DNA from: Desulfobacteraceae bacterium
Lineage (GTDB): Bacteria > Desulfobacterota > Desulfobacteria > Desulfobacterales > BuS5
Reading direction: 5' to 3'
NCBI GenBank assembly: GCA_030642865.1
Contig: DAOWMW010000096.1
Coordinates: forward strand, 1 to 5,705
DNA length: 5,705 bases
Part shown: positions 1-5,674 of the stretch, in pieces
How positions within the stretch are numbered: the stretch's first letter is position 1
Layout of the letters: every line of letters begins with the position of its first letter
Notes under the pieces: generated by a model
Database searches by the model: none
Seen by the model: only the letters and a program-made list of their open reading frames with translations
Told to the model about the DNA's origin: nothing
Translations under genes and position numbers: made by a program

Positions 1-1260
1 GCAGGAAACATAGATAATTTTTTCAGGGGAGAGATTGACCACCTCTTTTAAGACGTTTTTATGCATTCCTGAACGCGGAGGATCTATTATCATAACATCA
101 GGCTTCCCATTGAATTCCTTTAAGCTATCTTTTAAATCCCCCAAAATAAACCTGCAATTTGTAATGTTGTTCATGCGACAATTTTTTTCCGCGTCAGCCA
201 CAGCACTTTTAACAACTTCAAAACCGACAAATTCCCTTGCACACGCAGAAAGGAAGATTGCTATTGTTCCAATACCTGAGTAAAGGTCAAATACCAGTTC
301 ATCCCCCAAAAGAGCTGCAAATTTTTTAACAACGTCGTATAGATGTTTTGCCCCTGTGGTATTTGTCTGAAAAAAAGAATTCGCAGATATTTCAAAAGAA
401 TATGGGCCTATTTTGTCTGCTATGCAGGGTTCACCTGCCAGATGAATTTCATATTCACCCGTGGCTACCCCTGATTTTTTTGCTGTTATATTATTGACAA
501 CTGAAACAATTTCAGGGTATCGGTTAAGCAGAAGTTTGGCAAGAGGTTCTGTCTGAACAGGATCTTCTTTGGATGTCACGATATTTACCATCCATCTGTC
601 AAATGCTGCAGAATGTCTCAGCATTAAAAACCGCCAAAATCCTGTATGATTGCGGAGCCCATAGGGAGGGGCATCCGAGCTTTTCATATATTCTCTGGCA
701 TGGCTCAGGATATTATTCCCCAGATCAGGCTGAAGCAGACACCTGTCTGTATCTATTACTTTATAGAAAGCACCTGGAGCATGGAGCCCAATGGCAAAAT
801 CGTTATCCACATCCTCCTTCCCCAGTTCTTCAGGCAGAAGCCATCTTCGGTCTGAACAGGAAAATTCCATTTTATTCCTGTATCCGAATATTTTTTCAGA
901 AGGGATAACAGGATGAACACAAATATCTTTTAATGTTCCAATGTGCCAAAGAGAATCAATAACAAAATCTCTTTTATATTCAAGCTGTTTGTGATACTTT
1001 AAAAACTGCCATTTGCATCCGCCGCAGAAACCGCTGTCTCTACATTGTGCCTTTGTTCTAAAAGGGGATGGCTCGACTATACTTTCCACACGGGCCTCGG
1101 CATAATTTTTTTTTTTTTTGATTATTCTGGCATTAACAATATCCAAAGGTACGGCTTTATCGACAAAAATAGTAAAACCGTCTATTTTTGCGATCCCCTT
1201 GCCGCCGAAAGCCATATTTGAAATCGTCAGGTTATGTATTTCCCCTTTTTTTAGAGACAT
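1..1260 (-). CDS. rlmD: 23S rRNA (uracil-C5)-methyltransferase, RlmD/RumA type, 3' end cut by window
   Basis: The frame reads open from ATG at 1260 down to base 1 (420 codons, no stop), so the C-terminus lies outside the window. Residues 1-60 form a TRAM RNA-binding domain. C73, C79, C82 and C174 (C-x5-C-x2-C plus a distant DRCLLQ) match the 4Fe-4S ligands of RumA. YRNKMEF lies near 127-133 and SFFQTN at 295-300. The SAM-binding loop DLYSGIGT is at 325-332, with acidic E348 after it and DPPRSGMH at 393-400. YVSC ends at C420, the expected catalytic cysteine, at the very window edge. The family uses SAM to make 5-methyluridine in RNA; RlmD acts on U1939 of 23S rRNA. The start is supported by an in-frame TAA two codons upstream and AAGGA (1270-1274 on the complementary strand) 9 bases away. 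E. coli RlmD has 433 residues; this one should be slightly longer. Family assignment is firm; RlmD over another TrmA-family target is likely but not proven. Confidence 0.9.
   Translation of the reverse strand, partial: MSLKKGEIHNLTISNMAFGGKGIAKIDGFTIFVDKAVPLDIVNARIIKKKKNYAEARVESIVEPSPFRTKAQCRDSGFCGGCKWQFLKYHKQLEYKRDFVIDSLWHIGTLKDICVHPVIPSEKIFGYRNKMEFSCSDRRWLLPEELGKEDVDNDFAIGLHAPGAFYKVIDTDRCLLQPDLGNNILSHAREYMKSSDAPPYGLRNHTGFWRFLMLRHSAAFDRWMVNIVTSKEDPVQTEPLAKLLLNRYPEIVSVVNNITAKKSGVATGEYEIHLAGEPCIADKIGPYSFEISANSFFQTNTTGAKHLYDVVKKFAALLGDELVFDLYSGIGTIAIFLSACAREFVGFEVVKSAVADAEKNCRMNNITNCRFILGDLKDSLKEFNGKPDVMIIDPPRSGMHKNVLKEVVNLSPEKIIYVSC
1106..1119. repeat. 14-base homopolymer T run (A14 in rlmD sense)
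   Basis: A run of 14 T on the plus strand reads as A14 in the rlmD coding strand, giving Lys48-Lys51 and the start of Asn52 in the TRAM domain. The downstream frame is correct with exactly 14 bases, so the gene is intact as read. Runs this long are prone to polymerase slippage and sequencing error. Confidence 0.9.
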
Positions 1261-1286
1261 ATGTTATGATCCTTTTAAAAAAATAA

Positions 1287-1344
1287 GTAACTACTCAGAT
1301 TATACCTGTTGCAATAGACTGAATCAATGTAGCTGAGTAGTTAC
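1287..1344. mobile_element. 58-bp miniature inverted-repeat element (IS66-like ends)
   Basis: The perfect 12-bp arms GTAACTACTCAG (1287-1298) and CTGAGTAGTTAC (1333-1344) enclose 34 bases. Immediately outside both arms lies the same 8-mer, AAAAATAA (1279-1286 and 1345-1352), as expected of a target-site duplication. IS66-family elements are known for ends beginning GTAA and for 8-bp duplications, so a non-autonomous IS66-type derivative is a reasonable inference. The flanks are A-rich, so the 8-bp match is weaker evidence than its length suggests. There is no coding capacity. An alternative reading is a pair of repressor half-sites around the promoter, since each arm contains an approximate AGTA-N2-TACT dyad. 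Confidence 0.6.
1299..1327 (-). promoter_or_regulatory. Sigma70-type promoter for rlmD inside the miniature element
   Basis: Read on the minus strand, TTGATT (1322-1327) is followed by a 17-base spacer and a perfect TATAAT (1299-1304). Transcription would start near 1292, about 30 bases ahead of the rlmD ATG. Both boxes lie between the arms of the inverted repeat, so the promoter belongs wholly to the element. A second TATAAT-like box (TATATAAT on the minus strand, near 1352-1359) lies just outside the element but lacks a good -35; it may be the older promoter. Confidence 0.6.
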
Positions 1345-1364
1345 AAAAATAATTATATAGATTT

Positions 1365-1403
1365 CCTGAAAATCAGGGGCTGGTGTACCAGTGGTGTGCC
1401 CCT
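1365..1403 (+). other. Compact hairpin-forming region
   Basis: CCTGA (1365-1369) pairs with TCAGG (1373-1377) around AAA. Alternatively AGGGGC (1375-1380) pairs with GCCCCT (1398-1403) around a smaller CTGGT/ACCAG stem. The two folds share bases 1375-1377 and so exclude each other. No T-run follows, so it is not an intrinsic terminator. It lies about 130 bases ahead of the NusG-like remnant and may be leftover leader sequence. The function is unknown. Confidence 0.3.
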
Positions 1404-1531
1404 CTCAACTGTTTCTCTCTAACTGTTTGAATTTAATTATCTAAAAATCTATAATTGTATGCTTAAAAAGCTTGAATTATTTTTCATATATATGATACTT
1501 CTTCAAATATTACAAAGGTAAATAACAGGTT

Positions 1532-1621
1532 ATGAATTCTGACAAACTAAACTATATTTGGTACGCCCTTCACACGGGGAACAGATTTGAAGAGCATGTC
1601 CATGGAAAAGCTAACGCCTAA
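1532..1621 (+). pseudogene. Remnant of NusG/RfaH-like antiterminator (N-terminal fragment)
   Basis: ATG at 1532 opens 29 codons ending in TAA. Residues 10-23 read WYALHTGNRFEEHV, close to the opening strand and helix of the NusG N-terminal domain (W-Y-A-L-x-T-x-x-R-x-E-x-x-V), especially the specialised RfaH/UpxY-type paralogues that act on polysaccharide operons. A full protein would need about 160-180 residues. Here similarity stops around residue 26, and no continuation appears in any plus-strand frame before the HU-like gene. The 161-bp palindrome begins 9 bases after the stop, so the break may have come with that insertion or a linked deletion. The ribosome site is weak (ACAGG, 2-base spacing; AAAGG farther off). 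A real 29-residue peptide or a leader peptide cannot be excluded. Confidence 0.45.
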
Positions 1622-1630
1622 TAGCTATTA

Positions 1631-1791
1631 AGGATCGTGAATTTTATTAATTACCCAGATTTACTTGTTCTTGTGCCCGTCTTCCGTGTTGCATCAATGG
1701 CCACAGTCTCCGAGTATGCAACCCTTGATGTGCCTTGAAGACGGCCACAAGCCCGGCGCAATTATGGGTAATTTATTTTATCCCCAATCCT
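1631..1791. repeat. 161-bp long imperfect palindrome (MITE-like or structured RNA)
   Basis: The two halves are inverted copies of each other along nearly their whole length. The outer 27 bases (1631-1657 against 1765-1791) match at 20 of 27 positions, including AATTACCCA/TGGGTAATT. Next, 1670-1684 against 1737-1751 match at 14 of 15 (CTTGTGCCCGTCTTC and its partner). Then CATCAA (1692-1697) pairs with TTGATG (1725-1730), leaving a loop of about 27 bases. The spacers between paired blocks differ by one base between the sides, as in a drifted palindrome. The middle is richer in G and C than the surroundings. No clear target duplication is seen and no T-run follows. It could be a decayed snap-back transposable element or the gene for a folded RNA. 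Confidence 0.6.
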
Positions 1792-1892
1792 AACCGCACA
1801 GGTCAAAATTTTTTCTGGCGAAAAATCAGCGGTTTTCGTTCAGTCTTTGTAAATTAAAAAAATTAGTATGCGTTATCGGTCTTAAAGTCTCC

Positions 1893-1912
1893 TGAAACAC
1901 CATGGTGTTTCA
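1893..1912. promoter_or_regulatory. Perfect 20-bp palindrome, possible operator
   Basis: TGAAACACCATGGTGTTTCA is identical to its own complement. It ends 49 bases ahead of the HU-like start codon, where an operator or 5' leader hairpin for the plus-strand cluster would be expected. As RNA it would make an 8-bp stem with a CAUG loop. It is not followed directly by a T-run, so it is unlikely to be a terminator. The regulator, if any, cannot be named. Confidence 0.45.
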
Positions 1913-1961
1913 TACGAAAATTGTTTTTGTTTAAATATGAATTAGGGAGGAAAAAAAATAA

Positions 1962-2237
1962 ATGAATAAAATGGAGCTTATTTTGGCTCTGAAAAACAAG
2001 GCAGATATTCCAAAGGATGAAGCTGAAAAAGTTGTAAATATTTTTTTTGATTCCATGACACAGGCACTTACGCGTGATGAACGTGTTGAAATTCGCGGTT
2101 TGTGCAGCTTTTATATTAAAAAATATAAAAGTTATATGGGAAGAAATCCTAAAACAGGGGATACGGTTTTCATAAAAGCAAAACAATTACCTTTTTTCAA
2201 GGCAGGCAAAGAGCTTAAAGATCGGGTTAACAAATAA
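1962..2237 (+). CDS. HU/IHF-family DNA-binding protein
   Basis: This small basic protein of 91 residues has the usual HU/IHF length. The N-terminal helices (1-40) lead into VEIRGLCSF (42-50), the family's VxxxGFGSF turn with Cys48 in place of glycine. The DNA-bending beta-arm carries GRNPKTG (60-66), and the C-terminal helix is KQLPFFKAGKELKDRVN (74-90). Such proteins bind and bend DNA as dimers in the nucleoid. AGGGAGG (1944-1950) sits 11 bases before ATG 1962, and an in-frame TAA directly precedes that ATG, so the only other start is Met4. I chose the first because Met4 would be about 20 bases from the ribosome site. It heads the plus-strand cluster and nearly touches holB. Whether it acts as HU, as an IHF subunit or as a dedicated paralogue cannot be told from the sequence. 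Confidence 0.92.
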   Translation: MNKMELILALKNKADIPKDEAEKVVNIFFDSMTQALTRDERVEIRGLCSFYIKKYKSYMGRNPKTGDTVFIKAKQLPFFKAGKELKDRVNK

Positions 2238-2238
2238 A

Positions 2239-3261
2239 GTGCATGTGTTTGAGAATATATTAAATCAAAACAGGCCGATACGGCTGTTGACAACTCTCTT
2301 TAACAACAAAACCATTCCCCACGCACTACTCTTCACGGGGATTAACGGGGTGGGGAAAAAGAGGTGTTCAATAGCTTTTGCCATGTTATGCAATTGCACA
2401 AATTTACAATTTTTATCTGAGAGGAATAAAAATCCCGGGATAAACCCGTGTGGCCATTGCAGTTCCTGTAAAAAGATCAAGTCAGGGAATCATCCCGACA
2501 TTATTACCATTGAACCATCCGGGACTTATATCAGAATAGATCAAATCCGTAACCTGTGTGGCTTACTTTCCTTAAAGCCCCATGAAGCACGACTGCGTGT
2601 TATTATTATATCTGATGCGCAGGCTTTGACCACAGAAGCAGGAAATGCTTTATTAAAGGAGTTGGAGGAGCCGCCGTCCGGGACTCTTTTTATTTTAACT
2701 GCGCCTCAAAAATCGGATTTACTTCCAACAATATTATCACGCAGCCAGGTTATCGGCTTTAATCCGTTTTCATTAAGCGATCTTATTTCCATATTAAAAA
2801 TCGGGCACGGGGCAAACCATAATGATGCTTTAATTATGGCTGCCATGGCTGGAGGAAGTCTATCCAGGGCAATTACCACCTGGAAATCAAAAAACCGTAT
2901 AGATCTTATCAACCAAAGAAAATGGCTGATAAATCTTGTGAACAATTGTATAATATCAGAACCACCTCCAAATATGCTTTTTGCATCCTCTTTACGACTT
3001 GCGAAAAACAAAGAATTTTTCCTCGATTCTTTAAAGGTAATTAAATCCTGGTTAAGAGATCTTGTTATATATAAATATTTTCCTGAAAAAATATTTAATA
3101 AAGATATGTCTGATAAGATTAAGGAGATAGCGGAAAATGTATCTGAGGAATCACTTCTTCATGGAATTAAAGCTGTTGATAATGCGCAAAAAAAAATTTT
3201 GGCAAATTCCGCCTTAAGGTTAACCGCAGAAATTATGATAATAAAGCTTGCAAGAGTATAA
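2239..3261 (+). CDS. holB: DNA polymerase III delta-prime subunit
   Basis: This 340-residue protein is a clamp-loader AAA+ subunit, helping to load the sliding clamp at replication forks. The N-terminus has the RPIRLLTTL...IPHALLFTG pattern. The Walker A loop GINGVGKK (34-41) has Lys where DnaX has Thr, common in delta-prime. A zinc module uses C71, C74 and C77 with C51 or C53. ISDAQAL (124-130) replaces a true Walker B acidic pair, and ALLKELEEPP (137-146) is the DnaX/HolB signature. The sensor-region SRC motif reads SRS (167-169), so the usual Cys is absent. The start is GTG at 2239, one base after the HU-like stop, with little ribosome-site sequence of its own, suggesting translational coupling; GTG 2245 is an alternative. 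ricT follows after 3 bases. Length and motif set favour HolB over DnaX, which is longer. Confidence 0.92.
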   Translation: MHVFENILNQNRPIRLLTTLFNNKTIPHALLFTGINGVGKKRCSIAFAMLCNCTNLQFLSERNKNPGINPCGHCSSCKKIKSGNHPDIITIEPSGTYIRIDQIRNLCGLLSLKPHEARLRVIIISDAQALTTEAGNALLKELEEPPSGTLFILTAPQKSDLLPTILSRSQVIGFNPFSLSDLISILKIGHGANHNDALIMAAMAGGSLSRAITTWKSKNRIDLINQRKWLINLVNNCIISEPPPNMLFASSLRLAKNKEFFLDSLKVIKSWLRDLVIYKYFPEKIFNKDMSDKIKEIAENVSEESLLHGIKAVDNAQKKILANSALRLTAEIMIIKLARV

Positions 3262-3264
3262 CAT

Positions 3265-4059
3265 ATGAACAAAATGACAGGGGTTCGTTTTAAACCGACC
3301 GGCAAGGTATACAATTTTGACAGTGCTGCATTTGTTCTCCTTGATGGTGATGATGTAATTGTGGATACTAAACGGGGATTAAGCTTTGGAACTGTTGCTG
3401 TAGCCCCTGTGGAATACAACCGAGAATCCTTAAAAGAACCTTTGAAAAAGGTTTTCCGACTGGCAACCGAAGAAGATTATGAGCAGCGGGTCAAAAATAT
3501 TTCCATAGAAGACAAATCTTACAAATATTGCATCCACTGTATCAAAAAACTTGGGCTCAAGATGTCCCTTTTCTCTGTGGACGCATCTTTTGATCAGAGT
3601 CGGCTGACCTTTTTTTTCACAGCAGAAGGCCGGGTTGATTTCCGAAAACTTGTGAAGATGCTTGTAAATAAATTTCATATAAAAATAGAAATGCGGCAGG
3701 TGGGGATTCGAAACCAGGCCAAAATGTGTGGAGGAATTGGAAGGTGCGGCCGTGAAATATGTTGTTCATCTTTTATCGATAAATTTATGCCTGTTTCAAT
3801 ACGCATGGCAAAGGAACAGGGCCTTTCACTGAATCCCACAAAAATATCAGGGCTGTGCGGCAGATTGATGTGCTGCCTTACCTTTGAAAATGATATTTAC
3901 CACGACTTTAAAAAAAAACTTCCAAAGGTTGGTAAATTTGTAAAAACACCCCAGGGAAAAGGAAAGGTTATTCGCCATAATGTTTTAAAAAGAAAAGTGA
4001 TAATACAAATAGGAGACGATCAGATAGAAATAGATGCTGATAAAATGATAAAAGTTTGA
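3265..4059 (+). CDS. ricT: PSP1-domain protein RicT (YaaT), iron-sulfur complex subunit
   Basis: This 264-residue protein carries the PSP1 domain. The core has VGIRNQAKMCGGIGRCGREICC (146-167) followed by SLNPTKISGLCGRLMCCLTFE (188-208). Conserved cysteines are C155, C161, C166, C167, C198, C203 and C204, with C89 and C92 as a further pair. In Bacillus subtilis RicT joins RicA and RicF in a 4Fe-4S complex that aids RNase Y in mRNA maturation; whether the partners exist here is not visible. The C-terminal 50 residues look like a small beta-rich domain (VGKFVKTPQGKGKVIRHNV). It starts at ATG 3265, three bases after holB; the ribosome site is weak (AAGAG), so coupling is likely. The adjacent holB-ricT pair matches the holB-yaaT order of Firmicutes. 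Metal binding is inferred from the cysteines. Confidence 0.92.
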   Translation: MNKMTGVRFKPTGKVYNFDSAAFVLLDGDDVIVDTKRGLSFGTVAVAPVEYNRESLKEPLKKVFRLATEEDYEQRVKNISIEDKSYKYCIHCIKKLGLKMSLFSVDASFDQSRLTFFFTAEGRVDFRKLVKMLVNKFHIKIEMRQVGIRNQAKMCGGIGRCGREICCSSFIDKFMPVSIRMAKEQGLSLNPTKISGLCGRLMCCLTFENDIYHDFKKKLPKVGKFVKTPQGKGKVIRHNVLKRKVIIQIGDDQIEIDADKMIKV

Positions 4060-4073
4060 GGCTTTACTCTGCA

Positions 4074-4089
4074 GGCTTTAAAAAAAGCC
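4074..4089 (+). other. Small hairpin in the ricT-metG gap
   Basis: GGCTTT (4074-4079) and AAAGCC (4084-4089) form a 6-bp stem with an AAAA loop. CCACGG follows rather than a T-run, so it is not a normal intrinsic terminator. It may slightly dampen transcription into metG, act as an RNA processing site, or mean nothing. Confidence 0.25.
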
Positions 4090-4120
4090 CACGGAGCCGC
4101 AATTCGTTTCAGGAGAAAAA

Positions 4121-5674
4121 ATGACTGACCCTTTTTATATAACAACACCCATATATTATGTAAATGCACAACCCCACCTTGGCCATGCCTATACCACCAT
4201 CGCAGCGGATGTTTCCTGCCGCTATAATTTTATGGAAAAAAAAGATGTTTATTTTCAAACAGGGACTGATGAGCATGGTGACAAAATTGAACGTGCAGCC
4301 AGGGCTGAAGGTCTCGGAGTAAAGGAATATGTGGATAAAATAAGCGGCCTTTTTAAAGATCTTTGGCCGGAACTTAAAATTAAATACAATTATTTTATCA
4401 GAACAACAGATCCCTCCCATATAAAACTTGTAAGAGAACTGCTCCAGCGAATTTACGATGCAGAGGATATTTATTTTCATGAATATGAAGGCCTTTACTG
4501 TTTTGGGTGTGAACGATTTTATGCGGAAAGGGAGCTTGTTAACGGTAAATGTCCCGATCATAATAGAGAGCCTGAGCTGATAAAAGAATCCAACTATTTT
4601 TTCAGGATGAGTAAATATCAGGACTGGCTCATGGACCATATAGAATCTACCCCTGATTTTATCCGGCCAAAACGTTACAAAAATGAGGTGCTGGCTTTTT
4701 TAAGGGAGCCCCTTGAAGATTTATGCATATCCCGTCCCAAATCCCGATTAAAGTGGGGTATCCCCCTCCCCTTTGATAATGACTATGTGACCTATGTATG
4801 GTTCGACGCTCTTATTAATTATATATCCGGCCTTGGTTATCCAGATGGGGACCTTTTTTCCAAATTTTGGCCCGCTGCCCAGCATATTATAGCAAAGGAT
4901 ATCTTGAAACCCCATGGTATTTATTGGCCAATAATGCTTAAAGCCGCTGGTATCGACATATATAAACATCTTAATGTCCATGGTTACTGGAATATTGATG
5001 AAAATAAAATGTCCAAAAGCATTGGAAATGTAATTGAACCCCTTTCATTAATAGAAAAATATGGGATCGATTCTTTTAGATTTTTTTTAATGCGGGAGAT
5101 GACCTTTGGGCTTGACTCTAATTTTTCTGAGCAATCTTTAATTGAGCGAATTAATTCTGACCTGGCCAATGATCTGGGGAATCTTTTTTCCAGAGTTTTG
5201 TCCATGGGCCATAAATATTTTTCAGGAATAGTTCCTCTGATTGATATGGATGCTGAAAACTCCTTTCACTTCAGCCTTGAAAAAGAGGCCATTGATGCTG
5301 TTGAAAAATTTCAGGGGAGCATGGAGGAATTTGCCTTTCATGGAGGGATTGCTGCGATCTGGGGACTTATTAGACGAATGAATAAATATATTGATGTTAC
5401 ATCACCATGGGAACTTGCAAAAAAAAAATCTGCCAAAAAACAGCTTGAAATCGTAATATATAATCTTCTTGAGGGTTTGAGGGTGGTTTCAGGCCTCATC
5501 TATCCTGTAATGCCTGATGCCTCCGTTGCCATGCAGAAACATTTGGGCCTGGATGCCGATGAGGTTTTAAAAGGAAAGTTTAATTATATAGATGAACTTA
5601 AAAAATGGAATGTTATTAAACCAGGGACCAGGCTTTTAAAATCGATAAGGCTTTTCCCCAGAATTGAAAACTGA
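4121..5674 (+). CDS. metG: Methionyl-tRNA synthetase, short form
   Basis: This class I synthetase joins methionine to tRNA-Met using ATP in the cytoplasm. The 517-residue protein opens with FYITTPIYYVNAQPHLGHAY, where HLGH (19-22) is the HIGH motif. TGTDEHG follows (48-53 region). A zinc knuckle uses C127, C130, C144 and H147 (CFGC...CPDH). The KMSKS loop is intact at 296-300. IIAKDILKPHGIYWP (256-270) differs from the common GKDILRFHAVYWP form. The anticodon-binding helical domain runs from about 345 to the end, finishing at LFPRIEN. Longer relatives continue here into a Trbp111-like tRNA-binding domain; this one stops, as in the mycobacterial form of about 515 residues. AGGAG (4111-4115) lies 5 bases before ATG 4121, a strong site. 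A run of ten A at 5419-5428 encodes the lysines of AKKKS and stays in frame. After the stop, 31 bases show no terminator. Confidence 0.96.
   Translation: MTDPFYITTPIYYVNAQPHLGHAYTTIAADVSCRYNFMEKKDVYFQTGTDEHGDKIERAARAEGLGVKEYVDKISGLFKDLWPELKIKYNYFIRTTDPSHIKLVRELLQRIYDAEDIYFHEYEGLYCFGCERFYAERELVNGKCPDHNREPELIKESNYFFRMSKYQDWLMDHIESTPDFIRPKRYKNEVLAFLREPLEDLCISRPKSRLKWGIPLPFDNDYVTYVWFDALINYISGLGYPDGDLFSKFWPAAQHIIAKDILKPHGIYWPIMLKAAGIDIYKHLNVHGYWNIDENKMSKSIGNVIEPLSLIEKYGIDSFRFFLMREMTFGLDSNFSEQSLIERINSDLANDLGNLFSRVLSMGHKYFSGIVPLIDMDAENSFHFSLEKEAIDAVEKFQGSMEEFAFHGGIAAIWGLIRRMNKYIDVTSPWELAKKKSAKKQLEIVIYNLLEGLRVVSGLIYPVMPDASVAMQKHLGLDADEVLKGKFNYIDELKKWNVIKPGTRLLKSIRLFPRIEN

Larger units (their letters stand above)
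1261..1961. other. Long intergenic region between rlmD and the HU-like gene
   Basis: This stretch of about 700 bases separates two divergent transcription units. It contains the miniature element with the rlmD promoter, a hairpin region, a NusG-like gene remnant, a 161-bp imperfect palindrome and a perfect 20-bp palindrome, each listed separately. Between these I see AT-rich sequence (1404-1531 and 1792-1892) without a convincing gene, tRNA or terminator. No strong consensus promoter for the plus-strand cluster is visible. The best candidates are weak: TTGTAA at 1847-1852, and an AT-rich TTTAAATAT-like stretch at 1930-1938. Confidence 0.7.

Noticed and set aside
573..908. 111-codon plus-strand frame and other short plus-strand frames within 35-1336
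   Set aside because: They run opposite to the intact rlmD frame, whose motifs are clear on the minus strand; the translated plus-strand sequence shows no family motif.
1..1260. Frameshifted or broken rlmD
   Set aside because: Reading all 420 codons on the minus strand gives one unbroken frame with every expected motif; only the window edge truncates it.
1371..1406. Possible JUMPstart/ops-like element ahead of the NusG-like remnant
   Set aside because: CAGGGGCTGGT only loosely resembles the element, and the core GGCGGTAGCGT is not present.
1609..1800. Integron attC site, suggested by CGCCTAAT and a long palindrome
   Set aside because: There is no matching RYYYAAC/GTTRRRY pair at the two ends, and the arms do not follow attC architecture.
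1893..1935. 20-bp palindrome as an intrinsic terminator
   Set aside because: The T-rich stretch begins more than 10 bases after the stem and is interrupted, so terminator structure is poor.
1863..2186. 107-codon minus-strand frame over the HU-like gene
   Set aside because: It overlaps the HU-like gene antisense, and its product is a low-complexity, Phe-rich sequence typical of a shadow frame.
3702..3714. tRNA T-loop-like GGGGATTCGAAACC string
   Set aside because: It lies within ricT coding for conserved VGIRNQ residues, and there is no cloverleaf around it.
4109..4639. 176-codon open frame on the minus strand
   Set aside because: It lies antisense to the N-terminal half of metG, has no recognisable domain, and is explained by the codon use of metG.
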